Positions 38,211 through 48,681 of a DNA stretch of 64,000 nt are shown piece after piece. The stretch lies in NCBI GenBank assembly GCA_030374805.1, contig JARGSG010000024.1, forward strand, positions 434,001 through 498,000, given 5' to 3'. The position numbers and the translations under genes were made by a program. Origin of the DNA: Gracilaria gracilis. Its lineage: Eukaryota; Rhodophyta; Florideophyceae; Gracilariales; Gracilariaceae. Numbering within the stretch: position 1 is the first letter of the stretch; each line of letters begins with the position of its first letter. The notes under the pieces were generated by a model, which saw only the letters and a list, made by a program, of their open reading frames with translations, had not been told where the DNA came from and ran no database searches.

Positions 38211-38974
38211 CTCCCTGCGAAAAAGAAGCCTCCGCCTTCCTTCCGATGCTACCTTTCTGATAAACGCAGATATCCACCAACAGAATAATCTCCTTCTTTA
38301 TTCCGCATCAATTTGCACGTTCATTCCAATCTGATCTTATCTCAGTCCGGTCGCTTGGTTAATGCCACGCCAGGCTTTAGATGCCTACTTTGAACAGCTT
38401 CAAGTAGGCAAACGGACAACGTTGCACTTCTGCGGTTGAAAACTCTTCCGGGACCGAATACTTTCTGTTGTAGCGCCGTGAGTTTAGCACACCTATTGAT
38501 CCGTAGTTGCCAACTACAAATGTGGCTGCGGTACAAAGGTATTATAGGTCGTTAAAGTCTTGAGCAAACCCTCGCGTACCCTTATACGACGAATTAAAGG
38601 ACAGGGTACGTGTTTCACAAAAGCAACAAACAAACGCTGGCGACTCCGACGGATCATTTGTGGGTTCGTTTGCTGCCGCTGCCGCTGTCGTTTCACAGTG
38701 TGAGGGCCAAGACCCGATTTATTTGGCTCTATTTCGAGTTGTCTGATCCGCAAGATGCGAATCAATGAAGCGCAACTATGGAGACCATTTGCGAGGAAGC
38801 CGGACCAAACAGAGCACTTGGACTCCGCTGCAATGCAGATGTACCGTGCGCTACTTTTCAGCGGGTGTCCTGCTCGGAAGCAGGGCACTCGAGATGCTGA
38901 GTGCGGTGGGTTGGCCATGCTCATCACACCGTACTCATTATCTCTGCTTCTCCCAGTAGACGCTTCTTACCAAC
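38211..38974. other. divergent intergenic region with dispersed repeat copy 2
   Basis: This interval lies between the tRNase Z start and the next + strand gene. It contains the inverted repeat copy at 38522 to 38620 and no supported gene. Confidence 0.5.
38522..38620 (-). repeat. dispersed repeat, copy 2 (inverted)
   Basis: Read on the minus strand it gives GTGAAACACGTAC, GGTACGCGAGGGTTTGCTCAAGA, ACGACCTATAATACC and CCGCAGCCAC, parallel to copy 1 at 35602 to 35690. Confidence 0.6.
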
Positions 38975-39565
38975 ATGCAAACCCAGCCACCTGTGCCGTC
39001 TATACAACCTCCTGATGAGCCAGCTGCCCGCGAGGAAACTTCTTCAGAAAATGGTCGGCAACGGCTCTCCCAACCTTCCGAAATGGTTCAATCAGTTCCA
39101 GACGGAGTAATCCTGCTATGTGCTTCAAATTGCATCCCTCCCGGCATTTCCCCAACAGACTCTGACATTCGTGGCCGAGAATTTGATATACAAACATCAG
39201 CGCGAGAATATGCGCTCTCAGATCACGCTCACCCCGTTCGTCCTTTTCGCCGAAGAGGGTGTTCGATTTTCTTGCGATTGCTCATCCTTCTATATGCTCT
39301 GCTCATTGTTATGTTCTGGACAATTGGTTGCGGGTCGGAAACTCCCTTTCTGCTTGTCCTTTTTTTCTTGGGAATGGTCTCTCAATTCTTTTCCATTGTA
39401 TTTCAGAGATCCCTCCCATTCACAAATATTCTCCGGGCGAGAGACGCCTTCATATCTTATCCAGACAAGTTCTTCTATGTATTTGATGAATCCTTGAGTG
39501 TGAGTCGACGAGTTCCAATGTCAAATCTTGTTTGCTATTCTCTCTCTCTCTCTCTCTGTTTATGA
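38975..39565 (+). CDS. unrecognised two-TM membrane protein, 3' end disturbed
   Basis: This ATG-initiated frame of 196 residues has a hydrophilic N-terminal 90 residues rich in Pro, Ser and Glu. A basic stretch (FRRRGC) follows, then two hydrophobic helices (IFLRLLILLYALLIVMFWTIG and FLLVLFFLGMVSQFFSIVF) and a short charged segment (ARDAFISYPDKFFYVFDESLS). The last codons run into a CT microsatellite (reading SLSLSLCL) that marks the 3' end of the adjacent LINE relic. The original C-terminus has therefore either been replaced or lies beyond an intron: a good donor, GTGAGT, sits at about 39498. No family is recognised. Confidence 0.45.
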   Translation: MQTQPPVPSIQPPDEPAAREETSSENGRQRLSQPSEMVQSVPDGVILLCASNCIPPGISPTDSDIRGREFDIQTSAREYALSDHAHPVRPFRRRGCSIFLRLLILLYALLIVMFWTIGCGSETPFLLVLFFLGMVSQFFSIVFQRSLPFTNILRARDAFISYPDKFFYVFDESLSVSRRVPMSNLVCYSLSLSLCL

Positions 39566-40640
39566 GTGCACTAGCTCAATTATGGCTTGGTGCAGAACGT
39601 TTCTGCTCAAAGAAACGCTCTCTCACCAGAAAGGCCAGCACTCTAACGGGCCATTTTCTAACAATACTAGGAACGGATTTTTCCTGGCGTTCACGACTTG
39701 GAAGTAGACACAAGCGTCTTGACAAGTTTCTCTTAGGGCATCTGAGAAGGTAGTGGTCCACATCATTCAGGACACCAGGCCTACAGTTACAAACCAGCTT
39801 CTTCCCAAATAAATGAGATCCAAGAGGGTGCAAACTTGGCGTATGTCCCACATAGATCTGTGCCAAAGCCGTTTCTGCTTCTCTCAGAGAAAGAATATTC
39901 TCGAACTCGTCCGGTAACTCCGAAATGAGCGATACTGAATTCCTCGTAGTCGAGACCCTCCTTCTCACTTCTGCGAGGTCTATAGGAACTCTTATCTGTT
40001 CACATAATGGGATCTTTAATGCCTCTTTCGCCATGGTATCCACTAGTTCGTTCTTTGAAATTCCACAATGACTTGGCACCCAAAGTATATGAACAGGACA
40101 TAAAACACCCAGTTCAGACAGCAATTTAGAAAGCTGCTGGACAGAGTGCGATTGTTGTCGAACTGGCGTCTGCAGATTTTCCATAACGCTTTGGGAATCA
40201 GAAACAATCCTAACGATTCCTCTCCAACCTCTTCGTACCTTTTCAAGCACACGCATAATTGCTGCTTTTAGCGCCGTTACTTCCGCTATAAATGAAGATA
40301 CTCCGACTCCTGCAGGTACCAGGACGGTAGCGTTCCTGTAGAGACTGGAAAGCTTAAATATCGGACATGTACTGTAGCTCCATCCCTTCGAACCAGCCTG
40401 CTTCCAACGGATCTGGCAAGCACTCGCTCGTAGTTAAAAACTACCTTCGTAGACAGGCCGGGCGGTCTTCGCTTCGGGTTGAAATCTGTGTAAACAGTAC
40501 ACGATTCCTTCTGTTAACATCTCGGGCAACAGAGGTAGCTCCCCGCCTATATCGTGCCCACAAACAGTCTTCTACACACCAACACGTCAACGATCCGACC
40601 ACATTTAGAGTCCACCGAGCTCTACTGTAACTATCCTTAA
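39541..40640 (-). mobile_element. 5'-truncated non-LTR (LINE) retrotransposon relic, copy A
   Basis: The clearest part is an RNase H domain on the minus strand (39576 to about 40370, continuing upstream of the ATG at 40256 through GVGVSSFIAEVTALKAAI). It shows IVSDSQSVMENL, HILWVPSHCGISKNELVDTMAKEA and a C-terminal DVDHYLLRCP segment, typical of the C-terminal RNase H of I/Jockey-like or R1-like LINEs. Sequence to about 40640 may be a decayed reverse-transcriptase tail. The upstream reverse transcriptase is missing, so the copy is dead. On the + strand the element ends in a CT run, meaning a GA-rich 3' tail instead of poly-A. Confidence 0.75.
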
Positions 40641-41048
40641 TAAAGTTTAAAGAATCACGCAAGACGTATTCAAGATTCTTGCAAGACGGTCAGCTTTTTT
40701 TCGACCTGCTTGGAACATGTACTGCTTCGATGTCTTTCGAATTTATGAAGCTACAGTACTGCGTGATATCATTTCCAATTATGACAACGTCGTGACATAA
40801 ATTACTTACGTCACCAGTGCTATTCTCCCTTCTCTTCGGACATAGTCTGTGACCGAAATCCGTGAGGGGGCATAGGAGTTTTGCCCTACCGTGGCAGTGA
40901 TTTGATTCGGACTTTCTGGTTTAAATATGACTTTATCAGCTGCTCTCCCCTCGGTTTGTCAACTCTCAAGACCAGCAGCCTTTAAACTCTTATTCTTGGA
41001 AGCATCACAAAGGTTAGAGTGGTGCTCTGTTTCGGAGGGAAAAGCAAT
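40641..41048. other. intergenic, between LINE relic and next gene
   Basis: About 400 AT-rich bases carry no recognised feature. They probably include the promoter of the following gene. Confidence 0.4.
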
Positions 41049-43130
41049 ATGTCGCAGGGAAAGAGCGATATTGGTTCGGAGCAAACCGATAGCGGAAAGG
41101 CGGCCGTGAAGGTCGCGGCAGTGGTGGAGTGGGCTGTGAAGGCTCTGCCGAATGATTACGTTGAGCTTGACCATAACGGTCGAAGCGGTCAACCAGGATG
41201 CCAGGATGAGATGGCAAACAATGGAAAGAGAGAGATCATGCGTAAGAAGTTCTCCTCACTGCGCATCAAGTGCACTGGAGGGAAGCTTCCCAGGATGCCT
41301 TCTTCGACGAGCATGGAATCGACAAGACGAAGAATTTCAAACCTTGTCAAGAGTATGCCCTGCTTGCGCAGAACATTTAAAGAACGTAATGGTGGGACGA
41401 GGAACTGTGATCCCTCCCGTTCCGGTTTTCATGTTGCTGCTGAGAACGCGGATAGGCAAGGAAAGCCTGGTGGGGCTCCAAGGTTAAATGGGCATGTTGT
41501 ACCGTTAAGCATGGCTCAGGCTCCGATAAACAGAGCAGTCGAGTCTACGAAATTGGCGGACTGTTCCAAATGGGCAGTGTATCCCACCAAGTACGGCACG
41601 CTTCACAGAATGGAAAGCATGAAAGGCGGGGAGGAAGCGTTGCGCTCGGGCAACAGCTCGATGTTGCTATCTTCTCCTCCTGCTGACGTGTTCCCTGGAA
41701 GAGTTGCAAGGCTTCGGGACATATTTGAGAAGGATGGCGCACCCCTGTTTCAGGGGATGACAGGACAGGAGAGGGAACGTCAAGAGTCTGCTTCCAGCTC
41801 GATTGGGGCAGTGCTTTCCAGATCAGAGAACGTATGCTCTGCACATGTCGGCACGAATGCAGCGACACATGGCGATGGCTCGCGCCTTACGTATCGTTCC
41901 GAATGCTTCACGGAAAAAGATGCCGACTTCGGTAATCTGGAATCCGGCTGGAGTGGAAGGACAGAATCCCCACCTGTGAAGAGTTGGCTTTCTGACGAAG
42001 AAAAAGCCGGTTCCGGGGAAAGGGAAGCAATAGTAAACCGAACCATATACGAGAACGGTACGGTTTCTGCGGGTTGTGATGTGGGCTCGCCCGCAATTGA
42101 GGGGCAACAGACTACAAACATCATGCCGAAAACCCAGGGTTGTGAGGGAGAGGACCATTGGGAACTCTTTGATAAAAATCAATTAGCATTCAAAGGAGAT
42201 GAGCGTTCATACGCAGACTCTACAAACGAAACTTTCTCCTTTTCTAACTTGAACAAGTTAAATGACACACCGTTGAAAGCAACACCAATAGAAGACGCAT
42301 GTGCGACTTCGTTTTCTTCACTCCACTCAAAAGCCTTTGAGACATCCAAACCAGTTTCACCTGTTGAACTGAAGACCACATCACCTTGCCACTCGTCAAT
42401 TTCTGAGAAGAGATCACATATATCGCCCCAATCCGCCTCTGATGATGAGGTGCGGGAAAACAGTGTGAAAGGTGGACGCACCAAGGAAAGAAATGCATTG
42501 TTAAGGTGTCACATATCGGGAAACCTATCTTCCTTGCAACATCAAGACAGTTGTAGCAGAATTAACCCAAACGAACTATCCAAGAAATGTGTCCAGACGC
42601 CTAAATGTCTCACTTCACGAGATGTTGAAGAAATGACGTGTTCGTCAACTGAACGCAAAACTTCAAAACCCAGCGTGGTGAATAGCAGAAAAAAGTCAAC
42701 AGAAAACAGTTGCCTGAATGAAATGTTAAAAACATCTGGAAATCACGTGACAACTTGGAAAGAGAATTCCCATGATGAACTGAACAAAGAAATCTCTGTT
42801 GATCAGAGTTATCAGATTTCAGTTCTCGAGAATGATGCTCTGGAAATTGATCACGCGTCATCTGGAGAATTCTCCTCTGACTGGCTTCACTTCATCGATG
42901 AGCCAAAAGAGGAGGAATGGGATGAGTACGTTGACCATTATGTTGATTCTGGGGATGAGTCTTGCGGCCAATGTATTGGTCCTGAACCAGAGAAGCTTCC
43001 AACCAGAAATCCGGAAGGTGAGGAAAAGGAAGAACAGCATGGTAAGGCGAAGATGTTCGCGACCCATTTCAGTGTTATCTTTATTCTCTTGACTTTACAT
43101 TTGTTGTCTATTAACATCGAGCTTCGATAG
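41049..43130 (+). CDS. unrecognised large disordered protein with C-terminal membrane anchor
   Basis: The frame encodes 693 residues from the ATG at 41049 (the open frame starts at a GTG at 41019). The sequence is polar and low-complexity, rich in Ser, Glu, Asn and Lys. It has a basic segment at about 75 to 130 (KKFSSLRIKCTGGK, STRRRISNLVKSMP) and an acidic segment near the end (DEPKEEEWDEYVDHYVDSGDE). The last 20 residues form one hydrophobic helix (HFSVIFILLTLHLLSI) right before the stop, the layout of a tail-anchored protein facing the cytosol. No domain is recognised. Codon use and the long open frame suggest a real gene. Confidence 0.6.
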   Translation: MSQGKSDIGSEQTDSGKAAVKVAAVVEWAVKALPNDYVELDHNGRSGQPGCQDEMANNGKREIMRKKFSSLRIKCTGGKLPRMPSSTSMESTRRRISNLVKSMPCLRRTFKERNGGTRNCDPSRSGFHVAAENADRQGKPGGAPRLNGHVVPLSMAQAPINRAVESTKLADCSKWAVYPTKYGTLHRMESMKGGEEALRSGNSSMLLSSPPADVFPGRVARLRDIFEKDGAPLFQGMTGQERERQESASSSIGAVLSRSENVCSAHVGTNAATHGDGSRLTYRSECFTEKDADFGNLESGWSGRTESPPVKSWLSDEEKAGSGEREAIVNRTIYENGTVSAGCDVGSPAIEGQQTTNIMPKTQGCEGEDHWELFDKNQLAFKGDERSYADSTNETFSFSNLNKLNDTPLKATPIEDACATSFSSLHSKAFETSKPVSPVELKTTSPCHSSISEKRSHISPQSASDDEVRENSVKGGRTKERNALLRCHISGNLSSLQHQDSCSRINPNELSKKCVQTPKCLTSRDVEEMTCSSTERKTSKPSVVNSRKKSTENSCLNEMLKTSGNHVTTWKENSHDELNKEISVDQSYQISVLENDALEIDHASSGEFSSDWLHFIDEPKEEEWDEYVDHYVDSGDESCGQCIGPEPEKLPTRNPEGEEKEEQHGKAKMFATHFSVIFILLTLHLLSINIELR

Positions 43131-43536
43131 TGTCCTCTTTTCTCTGCCTATTCCAACCCAAAAGGGATTGAAAGGCTGGTGGCAATGGTTACTCGGTCGA
43201 AGCTTGATAGAAGATAGACCTGCACTCCGTCTTATTCAGTGTGCTATTATGAAACAAAATTTATGCTGCGTTGAGTACTGCTCAGAATTCCAAAACGGGG
43301 ATCGGACTTTGGTGTTCACCTTCGAGAGCTAGTAAACGATGCTTTTCATAAGTGCAAGCAGTGGCAGAGATTAGCACATACAGTTAGCGTTATGTATCGG
43401 GTGAGACGTGACTCGTAAGCAGGTAGGCCATCTAAACCACTGAAGTACATGTCGAGGACGCTTAGTGCGCATGTTCCCCTTGATAAACGTTTTGGTTTGC
43501 AGATGGAAGGAGAAGAGTGAACTACGCTGTCTACGA
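43131..43536. other. convergent intergenic region, nothing recognised
   Basis: About 400 bases between the 3' ends of the tail-anchored protein gene and MRE11 carry no feature I can support. Confidence 0.4.
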
Positions 43537-46008
43537 CTACATGGCATCGTCGCCGCTTTCTTCATCAAGGTCAATGATAGCCACACTCCGTCGAACCCTT
43601 GTTCTGTTCGCAAACGGGGTCCTTCGTGAGCCGACCGAAGCAGATTCTGTTCTGGCACGAGCCGACGAACGGGTATTACTAACGCTTGCACTGTTCGTTG
43701 CCCTTCTTTTCCGACTAGAAGGTAGAGGTTTATACTCCTCTTCCTCATCATCTAACTTTGCAGGTTCCGGAATGATGTCGTCCTCGTTCTCACTAGATTC
43801 GGCTAACGACAAGTTCTTCCTCCCTGTCCTTCGAGGCCTCGAGCTCGAACTTGCAGCTCTGGCGGTCTGCCGCTGAGTTGAACGACCTCTTCCTCTTCCC
43901 CGACCGCGACCTCTAGTTGCCCTACTGCGAGGTGCAACCGAAGATATTCCATCATCTCCCCTGCCATCGTCTTTTTCGTTCATTTTCTTCATTTCCTCGT
44001 TTGCTTTCGCCAATCGGGGTACAGATGTTACCAACGCATGTACTTCATCAAGATTGGCATCGAGCACAGTTCGACCAATTTCAGGATTCTTCGCCTGATC
44101 CACATCGTTGGCCACAGCGTCATCGCTAATCCTCACTCCATTCTCATCGGCTAAGGTTCGTTTACCGCACAGCGATGCTGCCTTCGCCGAAGCACCTATT
44201 GGAGAAGAGGACGTTTTTCCTTTCTTGGCCGCTACCTGTTCTGAAGCAGCAGGTCCCCTTGTCTCATTGTCACCAGCAGTCAAAACACGAGTTGCAGCAG
44301 CAGCAGCAGCTGTTTGGAATTTCTTAAGCATCTCTTCCTCATTGATGGACTTGTCGGCGTTCATTGCCTCTTCTAGAGTCTTGTCTTGTTGCACTTTGAG
44401 GTATGAAGCCACGTAATCTACAATTGCTTTGCTTTCCGCCTTGTTGACAAACTGATCAACTGCACTACAAAGAGTGTCCAGCTCCAAGAACTTGAGCCCT
44501 GTACCACCCACACGATGGTGATACAGATAGTACTGCACCAACCTTGGAATCTGCATGACATTGTTTCTTGTGTTTCCATCTTGAGACAAGTCTAAACCAT
44601 CGTTTTCTTCACCGTCTTCATAAGCGTGCTCGTCAGAAATACCCTGGCGCCCTTGAAGAAACGTTGTGGAACGTTTTAAAGGGCGACGTTTGTGTCTATA
44701 GAACAGAAGGATTTCAGTAGGCGAAGCTGCCCTACCAACAAAGTCCTGTCCAAATCGTTGTGGATTTGGCGGGTCCCAGTTTCCGGTGATCTCCACACGC
44801 AGTCGTATCAATGGGCGGCGCACATTGTCGGTGAGCCTCTCAATATACCACTCTCGCGGTGGATACTTGACACCATTGACAGATTCAAAGGATGTACCCG
44901 TCTGAAAGCTACTGAGCTTCACGTCAAATGCTGCTATCTGTCGCTCCACCAATTCCGTAATCTTGCTGCTCAAGAAGCTTTTCACGCCTTCGGGATCTGT
45001 CTCAGAAAGGTGATCTTGTTGGCTCAGGGCTATGTCTTCAAATTCAAAATTGCGCACAGTGTAGAGCGGTACGGTGCGATGCTTGAGTTTGCCGCGATAA
45101 ACCTCCAGCAGGATGCAGTGCTTGGGTTTGGACTCGCCTTGGGAAAGGCTGGTTGCAACCGTAGACCCAGGTTGAACAATGGGTGGCTCTGTTAGTGTTA
45201 GTTCCGGCAGGCTGTCATGCTCATGCCCCCAAACCACATAGTCCAGCCATGGGGGTAACAGAGTCTCCGAAATACCTCTGGACGAACCTCGGGTAAGGCG
45301 GTTTTGATGCAGAACAAACAAGTTGAACCAGCGCATAGCATCGTGGTCATGTACTTGATCCGCAGACGGGGACTGTGGGGCAGCGTCGGGACTGTGCCAC
45401 TTTACGTTTCTTTGCCTCGCCCAGGTGTCGTAAAGAACTTGGTCGCGAATGTTACCAAGGCCGTACAGAGCGAGGCCAGTTTGGCCCTTCTGCAGCAGAA
45501 TGGGGCGAATATCAATCTTGTTGGAGGTGGACATCTTACCAAAGTACGTGACGAGCCCCGCCTCTGCGAGCAGATCGATAGCACTGAGCGCCTCGAAACC
45601 GGTGCCGCCCGTGGGGTCATCGTGATTGCCATGGATGACAAAGACGGGCAGACTAACAGCCAGCGCGGGGTTCATGTAATTGACGGACGAAACGTCGCTA
45701 CGAACGGCAAGTCGCACCTGTCCTTCCGGGGAGAGACAGGCGCGGCGCAGGATTTTCATGGTCTTGACGACGGTTGCGCGGGAGGGCTTGTTGTCATGGA
45801 AGAGATCGCCGCCCAGCAGCAGCATGTCGACGCGGTTGGCGCGCGCCAGCTGCAGCACTTCTTCGAAGGCGCGGAAGGAATCATCGGCGCGGATGGGGTC
45901 CTTCTCCAGGTAGCCCAGGTGGTTGTCGGTGGAGATGAGCACCTTGATGAGCGAGTCGGGGTGCGGGTGGGTGACGACGGCGCGGCGGCGACTGCGGTTG
46001 TTTGGCAT
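43537..46008 (-). CDS. MRE11: MRE11 double-strand break repair nuclease
   Basis: This 823-residue nuclease subunit of the MRE11-RAD50-NBS1 complex senses and resects DNA double-strand breaks. Phosphodiesterase motifs are in order: KVLISTDNHLGY (Asp28, His30), LLLGGDLFHDNKPSR (about 65), VIHGNHDDP (about 129) and YVVWGHEHDS (about 258). The Mre11 DNA-binding domain follows (LTDNVRRPLIRLRVEITG, FGQDFVGRAASPTEILLFYRHK). The C-terminal 150 residues are disordered, with a glycine-arginine-rich GRGRGRGRG stretch and several SR/RR clusters, as in animal and plant MRE11. The length is normal and the start ATG is at 46008. The C-terminal half is lower in GC than the N-terminal half. Confidence 0.95.
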   Translation of the reverse strand: MPNNRSRRRAVVTHPHPDSLIKVLISTDNHLGYLEKDPIRADDSFRAFEEVLQLARANRVDMLLLGGDLFHDNKPSRATVVKTMKILRRACLSPEGQVRLAVRSDVSSVNYMNPALAVSLPVFVIHGNHDDPTGGTGFEALSAIDLLAEAGLVTYFGKMSTSNKIDIRPILLQKGQTGLALYGLGNIRDQVLYDTWARQRNVKWHSPDAAPQSPSADQVHDHDAMRWFNLFVLHQNRLTRGSSRGISETLLPPWLDYVVWGHEHDSLPELTLTEPPIVQPGSTVATSLSQGESKPKHCILLEVYRGKLKHRTVPLYTVRNFEFEDIALSQQDHLSETDPEGVKSFLSSKITELVERQIAAFDVKLSSFQTGTSFESVNGVKYPPREWYIERLTDNVRRPLIRLRVEITGNWDPPNPQRFGQDFVGRAASPTEILLFYRHKRRPLKRSTTFLQGRQGISDEHAYEDGEENDGLDLSQDGNTRNNVMQIPRLVQYYLYHHRVGGTGLKFLELDTLCSAVDQFVNKAESKAIVDYVASYLKVQQDKTLEEAMNADKSINEEEMLKKFQTAAAAAATRVLTAGDNETRGPAASEQVAAKKGKTSSSPIGASAKAASLCGKRTLADENGVRISDDAVANDVDQAKNPEIGRTVLDANLDEVHALVTSVPRLAKANEEMKKMNEKDDGRGDDGISSVAPRSRATRGRGRGRGRGRSTQRQTARAASSSSRPRRTGRKNLSLAESSENEDDIIPEPAKLDDEEEEYKPLPSSRKRRATNSASVSNTRSSARARTESASVGSRRTPFANRTRVRRSVAIIDLDEESGDDAM

Positions 46009-47445
46009 AGTGTGTTGGGTGGCGGCGGCGGTGGCGCGCGCATTGGCTGTGCACGGCGGCGCGAAACAGCGGGGAGAAGGGTGAGACGGTTGCGCGCAAG
46101 CATCGACAGTTCACGAAACGATGCGAGTGGGGGGAGGTTGGCGGCGGTGGGCAAAAAAAAGGTTCACACACTCGGCGGCTTTCCCGAGAGCGGGAGGTGG
46201 TTCCGTGCGCGGCTTGAAACAAGCGCGCAACGTGGTGGATGCGGAAATTGGGCTGCCGCTGTCCTGCAGCGGATACACGTGGCGGTAATGTGGATTTGAT
46301 CTTTATTTTAAATTTATTACTATTATTATTATTTTTCGTTTTATGTAGTTAGGAAGAAGGCTCAGACTGTGTGTGTGTGTGTGTGCGTGTGCGTGTGCGT
46401 GCGCGTTGTGTTGTTGAAAGGTGGGGAAAGTGGGACACGAAGAAGCGCATGAAGAGGCAGTTCAGTTTTGATGGGGGAGTTTTGACTGAAGCAAGGCTGC
46501 GGATGAGGAAGGAAGACATGCGCCGGGTGTGGCGGGAAGAGGAACACGAAAGCAGCGGGAATGAAGAAAAAAGAAAGAGAGAGCGAGCGCGTTTGGAATA
46601 TAGTTTTAGCGTGCGATCATCGCAGAGGTAAGTGTCTGAACGAAGGGCAACCAGTTGTAATGACGATGATGGTGATGATGATGGAAACAATACAGGGGTG
46701 GAAGACACAACTCTAACGATAAAGAGCAGCAAACAGAAGCAAGCCGCAGACGTGAGCGCGAGATCGGCTACGTGGGGGGGCACAAAGGCGCAGCGCGCGC
46801 GAGCAACGCAGATATTTGAGAGAGCAGGAAGTGGATTCGACGCGCAGCGTATCGATACGCAAACAAAAAAGCAGCAGCAGCAGCAGCGGACAAAGCGCTG
46901 GGGGCGGGCGGCGGTGTGACGGAAAGCTGACTTGGGCGGCGCGGTTTGGAAACGGCGCAGTACGTACCGTTGTGCACGCCGCAGCAGCCAGGCGCGCACG
47001 CAAGCGCGCCACACGCGCGCGTTTCGTACAGCGTGTTACCTCATGGCAGAAAAAAGCGCGCGCGCGGTGCTTGGCCGACGCGCGCGCCGCAGACAGCGCG
47101 AAGCGCAAAGCGCTCGCGCAAGCGCAGGCGCGAGTGCGCGTGGCGCGTGGCGCGTGGCGCGTGGCGCGTGGCGCATTGTGCGCAGTGAGCGGCACCGCTC
47201 TACTGCACGCGCGCCGCCTCTTTTCAACGCGCCAAAACGCGCAAATGCGCGCGCGTGCGGCGCGCGCGTGCACGCGCCGCCGAGAACGCGCCTTCTCCGC
47301 CGCGCGAGACAGCTCGCGCGGCGGTGCGGTCGCGCCGCCAACCGTCAGCAGCAGCGCGCCCCGCGTCGCGACGCCGCCGCAGCAGCACGCCGCCGCCGCC
47401 GCCGCCGCCGCGCGCCTTTCGCTTCGCTTTGCTTCGCTTCGCTTC

Positions 47446-47480
<35 letters not shown>

Positions 47481-48006
47481 CCCGCGCGCGGTCCAATTAT
47501 ACGCGCGACAGCGGCGAAACGCAAACGAGTGGTGAGCGACGGCATGTGTTTATACGCGCGGCGCGTCGTTCAGCGTGCGTTGACAACTGACCGACGTTGG
47601 CGCGCGCGTTGACAACTGACCGACGCCCGCGTCGTGCCGCGCGCGCGCGCGCGCGCCCCAAAAAAAAAAAAAGACACGCCATGTCACACTGCGCGCGCGC
47701 ACTGCGCTGCGAAAGCGCACTGCGTGGCGCGTGCTGCGCCACTTTTGGCGGCGCCGGCACTTGGGCGCGCGCGCGCCGTCACTTGGCGCCGCGCTGTGGC
47801 GGCGGCTGCGGCGGCTGCTGCTGCGGCGGCGGCTGCTGCCGCTGCGGCTGCTGCGGCTGCTGCGCGCGGCGCCGCTGCGCGCGCCCTTCAAAAGGGGCGC
47901 GCGGCGCGGCGGCGGCTCGTTCAACCGTCGGCTGTGTGTGTGTGCAAGCGCGCGCCTTTCGCTTCGGTTGTAGTTGTTTTGGTTGTTGGAGCGGCCGCGC
48001 GTTACC
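46009..48006. promoter_or_regulatory. 2-kb CpG-rich divergent intergenic region (MRE11 / zinc finger)
   Basis: There is no credible gene. The many long open frames reflect extreme CpG content (runs of GCGCGC). It holds a GT repeat (46369 to 46400), 7-bp TGGCGCG tandem units (about 47140 to 47175), GCTTC-type repeats (about 47420 to 47450), CCG-trinucleotide runs (about 47390 to 47412 and 47450 to 47480) and an A-run near 47659. Two tandem copies of GTTGACAACTGACCGACG, 29 bases apart, lie at 47579 and 47608 and look like transcription-factor sites. Confidence 0.5.
47579..47625. promoter_or_regulatory. tandem GTTGACAACTGACCGACG sites
   Basis: Two exact 18-base copies are spaced 29 bases apart. 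A third copy of the first 13 bases lies at 55403 to 55415. The AACTGAC core matches the general MYB recognition pattern; the assignment is a guess. Confidence 0.4.
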
Positions 48007-48681
48007 ATGCAACCGCCGCCGTCGTCGCAAGTGTATGCAGCGCGAGTATCCGTTCCGTTGCGCAGCAGTGTGCAAGCCGCCGCCGCGCCGGCCGGCGCTT
48101 CGTATCTGTACCAGCCGCCGCCGCCGCGCCCAAGCGCGTTGGAGTGGGCGCACGTCAGGCTGTCGCCGCTGTCGCTGCACACCAGCGCAGGCGCTCTGTC
48201 GCCGTCGCCGTCGCCGTCGCCGTCGCGCACGCCCACTCGCACGCGTACGCCGTCGCCGTCGCCGCACGCGCTGCCCGCCATCGACACTCTGCTCATGGAT
48301 GCATACGCCGGCGCGGACGGCGCGCCGAAGGAGGAGGAGCAGCAGCAGCAGGGGGTGCCTCCGCCGCAGCGCGCCGCCTCGCCGCAGCGCGCCGACTTGC
48401 CGCAGCGCGCCGACTGGTCGCAGCGCTGCAGCAGCAGCAGCAGCAGCGCGGCGCAAAGGGCAGGCGGCATGAGTCTGAGGGACGATTACTGGAACACGGT
48501 GCTGGGCGCCGACGTGTCGGTGCACGTCGGGGCGCGCGCAGAAGGCGGCGCCAACAACAAGGTGCTCAAGTACCCGTCGCTACGCTATCCTTGCAAGGTG
48601 TGGGGCTGCACGCAAATGTTCAAGCACCGCAGCTCCCGGAGCAGACATCAGAAGAAGCTGCACCCGGGCAGCGCTGCATAA
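48007..48681 (+). CDS. single C2H2 zinc-finger protein
   Basis: This 224-residue protein (ATG at 48007) is mostly disordered: Pro/Ser/Ala-rich, with SPSPSPSPS, a Q/S run and PQRAASPQRADLPQRAD repeats. The C-terminus carries one C2H2-type finger, YPCKVWGCTQMF followed by KHRSSRSRHQKKLHPG, with spacing C-X4-C-X12-H-X4-H. It is preceded by a conserved-looking MSLRDDYWNTVLGAD block. A nuclear DNA-binding role is likely. Fingers of this spacing often need partners, and a lone finger is unusual. The extreme GC content continues from the upstream region and falls sharply at the stop. Confidence 0.62.
   Translation: MQPPPSSQVYAARVSVPLRSSVQAAAAPAGASYLYQPPPPRPSALEWAHVRLSPLSLHTSAGALSPSPSPSPSRTPTRTRTPSPSPHALPAIDTLLMDAYAGADGAPKEEEQQQQGVPPPQRAASPQRADLPQRADWSQRCSSSSSSAAQRAGGMSLRDDYWNTVLGADVSVHVGARAEGGANNKVLKYPSLRYPCKVWGCTQMFKHRSSRSRHQKKLHPGSAA

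Noticed and set aside
38514-38927. 137-codon minus-strand frame between tRNase Z and the next gene
   Set aside because: It crosses the dispersed repeat copy and shows no domain; likely chance.
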